DNA from: Legionella genomosp. 1
Lineage (GTDB): Bacteria > Pseudomonadota > Gammaproteobacteria > Legionellales > Legionellaceae
Length of the DNA stretch: 9,629 nucleotides
Direction of reading: 5' to 3'
Assembly: GCA_945889365.1 (NCBI GenBank)
Contig: CAMDBQ010000039.1
Location: 1 to 9,629 of the forward strand
Part shown: piece after piece, positions 5,967 to 9,629 of the stretch
Numbering within the stretch: the first letter of the stretch is position 1
Layout of the letters: every line of letters starts with the position of its first letter
Program-made: the position numbers and the translations under genes
Notes under the pieces: generated by a model
The model's input: only the letters and a program-made list of their open reading frames with translations
What the model was told of the DNA's origin: nothing
Databases searched by the model: none

Positions 5967-8630
5967 CTAAATCGTAACCGGATCCAATTTCTCAGGATCA
6001 ATGCCATATCGTTTGATTGCATCAGCCACAACCGAAGCAGGTGCTTCACCTTGTTCGACCAATGCACTCAATGCGGCCACAACAATAAATTTCGCATCGA
6101 CTTCAAAGAAATGCCGTAATTTGGCACGCGTATCACTGCGACCATAACCATCTGTACCCAACGTAACATAAGGTGCATCAATGAAAGGCCTGATTTGATC
6201 GGCATACAAACGCATATAATCCGTCGCAGCAATGATCGGACCTTTACGACCGGCCATTTGTTGGCTGACATAACTTTCCTGAGCTTTTTCACCAGGATGC
6301 ATACGATTATGACGTTCAACCGACAAACCCTCACGGCGCAATTCGGTGAAACTGGTGACACTCCAAATATCAGAAGACACGGAGAAATCCTCTTTTAATA
6401 ATCGCGCAGCGTCTATTACTTCACGTAAAATTGTACCACTACCAAACAGTTGCACATGACGCTTGGCTGGTTTGGATATTTCTTGTAACAGGTACATACC
6501 TTTGATGATCCCGTCTTCAACCCCAGCCGGCATATCAGGATGCTGATAGTTTTCATTCATGACGGTAATGTAATAAAACACATTTTCCAGTTTTTCATAC
6601 ATCCGTTCCAAACCATTGTGGATGATAACCGCTAATTCATACGCATAGGTTGGATCGTAGGCAACGCAATTAGGAATGGTAGATGCCATCAAAAGGCTAT
6701 GACCATCCTGGTGTTGCAGTCCCTCTCCCGCCAAGGTCGTACGACCTGCGGTCCCGCCCAACAAAAATCCGCGCGCTTGCATATCACCAGCAGCCCATGC
6801 GAGATCACCAATACGTTGGAAGCCAAACATGGAATAATAAATATAGAACGGAATCATGGCATATTTATTGGAACTGTAAGATGTGCCTGCCGCCATCCAT
6901 GAACAAAAAGCGCCAGCTTCGTTGATACCCTCTTCTAAAATTTGACCGTCACGTGCTTCGTGATAATACATCACTTGTTTATGATCAACAGGGGTATACA
7001 ATTGTCCCACTGGAGAGTAAATACCAATTTGACGGAATAAACCTTCCATACCAAACGTGCGGCACTCATCAGGCACTATCGGCACTATGCGTTGGCCAAG
7101 CTCTTTGTCTTTCAGCAGTACCGATAAAATCCGTACAAACGCCATCGTTGTAGAAATTTCACGATCACCAGTGCCCTTCGTCACTGCTGCAAACGCAGAT
7201 AAATCAGGAATAGGCAAAGGATCCACTGCCGAACTACGCGCAGGCAAATATCCACCCAACGCTTCACGCTGTTTACGTAAGTACTTAATTTCAGGGCTAT
7301 CTTCTGCCGGTCTGTAAAAGGGAATTTCGGCGATGTTGTCATCACTGATCGGAATACTAAATCGATCACGAAATGCTCGCAGTTGATCGAGCGTCATTTT
7401 CTTTTGTTGGTGGGTAATGTTCATACCTTCACCAGCAGCACCCATGCCATAACCTTTCACCGTTTTGGCCAAAATAACCGTAGGGTTACCTTGATGCGAT
7501 ACGGCCTCTGCGTAAGCTGCAAAAACTTTTTGTGCATCATGACCACCACGATTTAAACGCCAAATCTCATCATCAGAGAGGTTTTCAACCATTTTTTTCA
7601 ATTCAGGGTATTTACCGAAAAATTCTTCACGAACAAATGCGCCGTCATTGGCTTTATAACTTTGATAATCACCATCCACGCATTCTTGCATACGTTTTTG
7701 CATCAGGCCACTTTTATCATGAGCAAACAACGCATCCCAACGTCCGCCCCATACAACTTTAATCACATTCCAACCGGCACCGCGAAATACACCTTCAAGA
7801 TCTTGAATGATTTTTCCATTACCCCGTACCGGTCCATCAAGGCGCTGCAAGTTGCAGTTGACGACAAAAATCAGGTTATCCAGTTTTTCTTTAACTGCAA
7901 TGGATAATGCGCCGAGAGATTCTGGCTCATCCGTTTCACCATCGCCAAGGAACGCCCAAACTTTGCGGCCTTCTGTTTTAATTAAACCGCGGTTTTCCAT
8001 GTACTTAAGAAAACGCGCTTGATAAATCGCCTGTAAAGGACCTAGTCCCATGGATACCGTAGGGAACTGCCAGAAATCACCCATCAGCCAAGGATGAGGG
8101 TAAGATGACAAACCATCGGCTTCAACTTCTTGTCTGAATTTATCCAGTTGTTGTTCTGATAAGCGACCTTCAAGAAATGCTCGTGCATAAATACCGGGTG
8201 ATGAATGGCCTTGAATATAGAGCAAATCCCCACCATGGTTGCCATTTTGACCTTTGAAGAAATGGTTAAAGCCCGTTTCATATAACGTTGATGCAGATGC
8301 GTATGACCCAATATGCCCACCTAACTCCGGCGCATATTTGCCAGCACGCAGAACCATTGCAACCGCATTCCAGCGGATCAATGCGCTAATGCGCTTAGCC
8401 ATGCCTTCATCGGGTGGCATTTGCTTTTCTTCGTGAGGTTTAATTGTATTTTTGTATGGAGTATTAACTGCACAATTGAGTTTGATTCCCTCGTCATTGG
8501 CATGATTCAGCAGCTCCTGCAACAAGAACGCCGCGCGTTCGGCACCATCGCTGGTGACTACAGCTTGTAGCGCATCCAGCCACTCCCGAGTTTCGATCGG
8601 GTCGATATCATTAATTATGTCAACGGTCAT
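5967..8630 (-). CDS. aceE: Pyruvate dehydrogenase E1 component (homodimeric type)
   Basis: E1 decarboxylates pyruvate with thiamine diphosphate and acetylates the E2 lipoyl group. The 887-aa product has the same length as E. coli AceE and aligns along its whole length. The thiamine-diphosphate motif is GDGETDEP (229-236) through VNCNLQRLDG (258-266). Active-site histidines H106 (LGGH), H142 (QGH) and H407 (NITHQ) and the cofactor-activating glutamate E571 (EEGINEAG) fall at the E. coli positions. The N-terminus DPIETREWLDA matches the E2-binding region of E. coli E1. ATG at 8630 has GAGGA about nine bases upstream. The 36-base gap to the lipoprotein gene is AT-rich and could hold a promoter, but I see no clear -35/-10 pair. 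No PdhR regulator gene lies beside it. aceF and lpd follow on the same strand. Confidence 0.98.
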   Translation of the reverse strand: MTVDIINDIDPIETREWLDALQAVVTSDGAERAAFLLQELLNHANDEGIKLNCAVNTPYKNTIKPHEEKQMPPDEGMAKRISALIRWNAVAMVLRAGKYAPELGGHIGSYASASTLYETGFNHFFKGQNGNHGGDLLYIQGHSSPGIYARAFLEGRLSEQQLDKFRQEVEADGLSSYPHPWLMGDFWQFPTVSMGLGPLQAIYQARFLKYMENRGLIKTEGRKVWAFLGDGETDEPESLGALSIAVKEKLDNLIFVVNCNLQRLDGPVRGNGKIIQDLEGVFRGAGWNVIKVVWGGRWDALFAHDKSGLMQKRMQECVDGDYQSYKANDGAFVREEFFGKYPELKKMVENLSDDEIWRLNRGGHDAQKVFAAYAEAVSHQGNPTVILAKTVKGYGMGAAGEGMNITHQQKKMTLDQLRAFRDRFSIPISDDNIAEIPFYRPAEDSPEIKYLRKQREALGGYLPARSSAVDPLPIPDLSAFAAVTKGTGDREISTTMAFVRILSVLLKDKELGQRIVPIVPDECRTFGMEGLFRQIGIYSPVGQLYTPVDHKQVMYYHEARDGQILEEGINEAGAFCSWMAAGTSYSSNKYAMIPFYIYYSMFGFQRIGDLAWAAGDMQARGFLLGGTAGRTTLAGEGLQHQDGHSLLMASTIPNCVAYDPTYAYELAVIIHNGLERMYEKLENVFYYITVMNENYQHPDMPAGVEDGIIKGMYLLQEISKPAKRHVQLFGSGTILREVIDAARLLKEDFSVSSDIWSVTSFTELRREGLSVERHNRMHPGEKAQESYVSQQMAGRKGPIIAATDYMRLYADQIRPFIDAPYVTLGTDGYGRSDTRAKLRHFFEVDAKFIVVAALSALVEQGEAPASVVADAIKRYGIDPEKLDPVTI

Positions 8631-8666
8631 GAATGTGTTCCTCGTGTATCTAAACTATTTAATATG

Positions 8667-9053
8667 TTAACAAGCGGGAGCCACTTGCAGACGCTTGGGT
8701 ATTTTTCCCGAACAAGATTGTATACAAATGCGATAATCCGTCGGGCATTCGCAGGTTGTTTTTCGGCATTGTAGTAGATCACGGTAAGAATTCAACCGAC
8801 GAACCCCATTTTCTCCCTGAATATTTTTCCGTTCTATGTAATGACTATAGTCGCTAGCTGCGCGCTGATTGGCTACCAAGCAGCATTCCGCACAACTATT
8901 ATGGCATGTTTTAGTGCATAACATGAGACGATGTTGACATGATGCTTTGCAGCCTGCTTGTTCGTGTGACCGTTTCATGAAGGCGTCGTAATGTGCGCAG
9001 CCTGCCAGCAGGATGAATATGAAACACAACATGATACGGGTAATAAAATTCAT
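8667..9053 (-). CDS. Cysteine-rich putative lipoprotein, function unknown
   Basis: I do not recognise the family. The 128-aa product has a lipoprotein signal peptide: basic start MNFITR, hydrophobic stretch, then lipobox LLAGC with lipidated C19. Alanine follows the cysteine, so outer-membrane sorting is expected by the E. coli rule. The mature part has 13 further cysteines: 35, 39, 46, 50, 54, 57, 58, then 96, 101, 103, 110, 114 and 128. Both clusters contain Cys-x6-Cys-x3-Cys (39-46-50 and 103-110-114), which suggests an internal duplication, disulfides or a metal site. The 37 residues between them have no cysteine. The gene ends 36 bases before aceE on the same strand, so it may be co-transcribed with the pyruvate dehydrogenase genes. 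It sits where E. coli has aroP and pdhR. ATG at 9053 gives a complete signal peptide, though its ribosome binding site is weak (AAGTGA). Confidence 0.8.
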   Translation of the reverse strand: MNFITRIMLCFIFILLAGCAHYDAFMKRSHEQAGCKASCQHRLMLCTKTCHNSCAECCLVANQRAASDYSHYIERKNIQGENGVRRLNSYRDLLQCRKTTCECPTDYRICIQSCSGKIPKRLQVAPAC

Positions 9054-9137
9054 ATATAGTCACTTATAAAATTACTATTAACACCAACATTTCAGGCATC
9101 TTTGCGAACTATCCGACACATATGTCATCCCGAATCC

Positions 9138-9171
9138 GCACGTTATCCCGATTTTACGAGGGATAACGTGC
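9138..9171. repeat. 12-bp-stem inverted repeat between ampE and the lipoprotein gene
   Basis: GCACGTTATCCC (9138-9149) and GGGATAACGTGC (9160-9171) are perfect inverted copies around a ten-base loop (GATTTTACGA). Outer CCGA (9130-9133) and TCGG (9175-9178) could extend the structure. Reading in the gene direction it follows the ampE stop by 25 bases and precedes the lipoprotein gene. No T-run follows on the minus strand, so it is not a textbook terminator. It may be a transcript-end structure, an operator or a dispersed palindromic repeat. The rest of 9054-9196 shows no gene; an AT-rich stretch just upstream of the lipoprotein start could carry its promoter, without a clear -35/-10 pair. Confidence 0.75.
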
Positions 9172-9196
9172 TACTCGGCTAATTGGGAAAGACGGA

Positions 9197-9629
9197 TCAC
9201 ACCCAAGCAACTATAGTACAAATTGCCAATAATACCAGAAATACAATCGTCGCATGTTCAACGAGATTTTCAGCCTGAAGCATGGTTTTTTGCTCACTAT
9301 TATCAAGGGCGGCCAGACCACTGGTACTTAACAAATGTTTATTTTTCTCAGGCGCTGTAAAAATTAACGTGCTGAAATGTTTATAACCCACCTGAAAATT
9401 CCCAACCAATAGATAGAATAAAGCAGTCATTCTTGCAGGAAGCCAATCAAACACGTCCAATACGTCAGATGCGGTTTGACTAACAGCCAATAAACCGCGA
9501 CTCAATGAAACCAACCGATAAGCCAATATGCCCACAGGCCCCGATACAAGATACCAAAACAAAACGGCAAACAATTCGCTGTTTGCTTGTACTAAATAAT
9601 GACCAATATCCTCATCACCCAACTGATCT
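9197..9629 (-). CDS. ampE: AmpE-like inner-membrane protein (partial, C-terminal part)
   Basis: C-terminal half of an AmpE-type membrane protein, a relative of the CobD/CbiB family. In enterobacteria AmpE is encoded next to AmpD and is linked to beta-lactamase induction; its exact activity is unclear. The frame is open to the window edge, so the true start lies outside, and about 144 residues are visible. Recognisable blocks are HYLVQANSELFAVLFWYLV, GPVGILAYRLVSL, FDWLPARMTALFYLLVGNF and a final membrane helix (TIVFLVLLAICTIVAWV). Membrane segments are clear at both ends. In E. coli ampD-ampE lies upstream of aroP-pdhR-aceE-aceF-lpd on the same strand, so its place here fits the assignment. 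Confidence 0.87.
   Translation of the reverse strand, partial: DQLGDEDIGHYLVQANSELFAVLFWYLVSGPVGILAYRLVSLSRGLLAVSQTASDVLDVFDWLPARMTALFYLLVGNFQVGYKHFSTLIFTAPEKNKHLLSTSGLAALDNSEQKTMLQAENLVEHATIVFLVLLAICTIVAWV

Noticed and set aside
5912..6067. Extension of aceF by 52 codons upstream of ATG 5911
   Set aside because: The added residues are unlike any lipoyl protein, would overlap the end of aceE by about 100 bases, and the ribosome binding site and family start both favour 5911.
5607..6119. Open frame of 170 codons on the plus strand opposite aceF and aceE
   Set aside because: It lies antisense to two clearly conserved genes and its sequence resembles no known domain; it is a shadow of their codon use.

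Overview
The window looks like chromosomal housekeeping DNA from a gammaproteobacterium of moderate, slightly AT-leaning composition. Supporting signs are the UbiC/UbiA pair, an E. coli-type homodimeric pyruvate dehydrogenase E1 of exactly the E. coli length (887 aa), AmpE, and a HolD-type psi subunit of DNA polymerase III. A relative of Legionella or Coxiella is my best guess at the lineage, but this rests on gene style only and is not demonstrated.

Left part (1-2221, plus strand): a PolB-like 3'-5' exonuclease, ubiC (chorismate lyase) and ubiA (4-hydroxybenzoate polyprenyltransferase) form a tight co-directional cluster. The exonuclease and ubiC overlap by one base. ubiA follows 36 bases later from a TTG start with a well-placed ribosome binding site. 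UbiC and UbiA are the first two committed steps of ubiquinone synthesis.

Middle (2199-3217, minus strand): holD (DNA polymerase III psi) overlaps by four bases a GspH/FimT-type pseudopilin gene, which starts with GTG. The pseudopilin gene runs convergently into ubiA and the two share 23 bases. Between holD and lpd is a near-perfect palindrome of about 90 bases (3110-3199), probably a palindromic repeat element.

Right part (3218-9629, minus strand): reading leftward, the order is ampE (partial, cut by the window end), an intergenic spacer with a 12-bp-stem hairpin, a cysteine-rich lipoprotein gene, aceE, aceF and lpd. aceE-aceF-lpd encode the whole pyruvate dehydrogenase complex, which turns pyruvate into acetyl-CoA. 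In E. coli the order is ampD-ampE-aroP-pdhR-aceE-aceF-lpd. Here ampE stays near the complex, but aroP and the regulator gene pdhR are absent from the interval and the lipoprotein gene takes their place.

No tRNA, rRNA, CRISPR array, transposase or phage gene was seen. Most of the window is conserved metabolism. The parts that merit a second look are the cysteine-rich lipoprotein in the pdhR position, the large palindrome, and the psi subunit that keeps clear uracil-DNA-glycosylase-like sequence. I found no convincing new multi-gene system.
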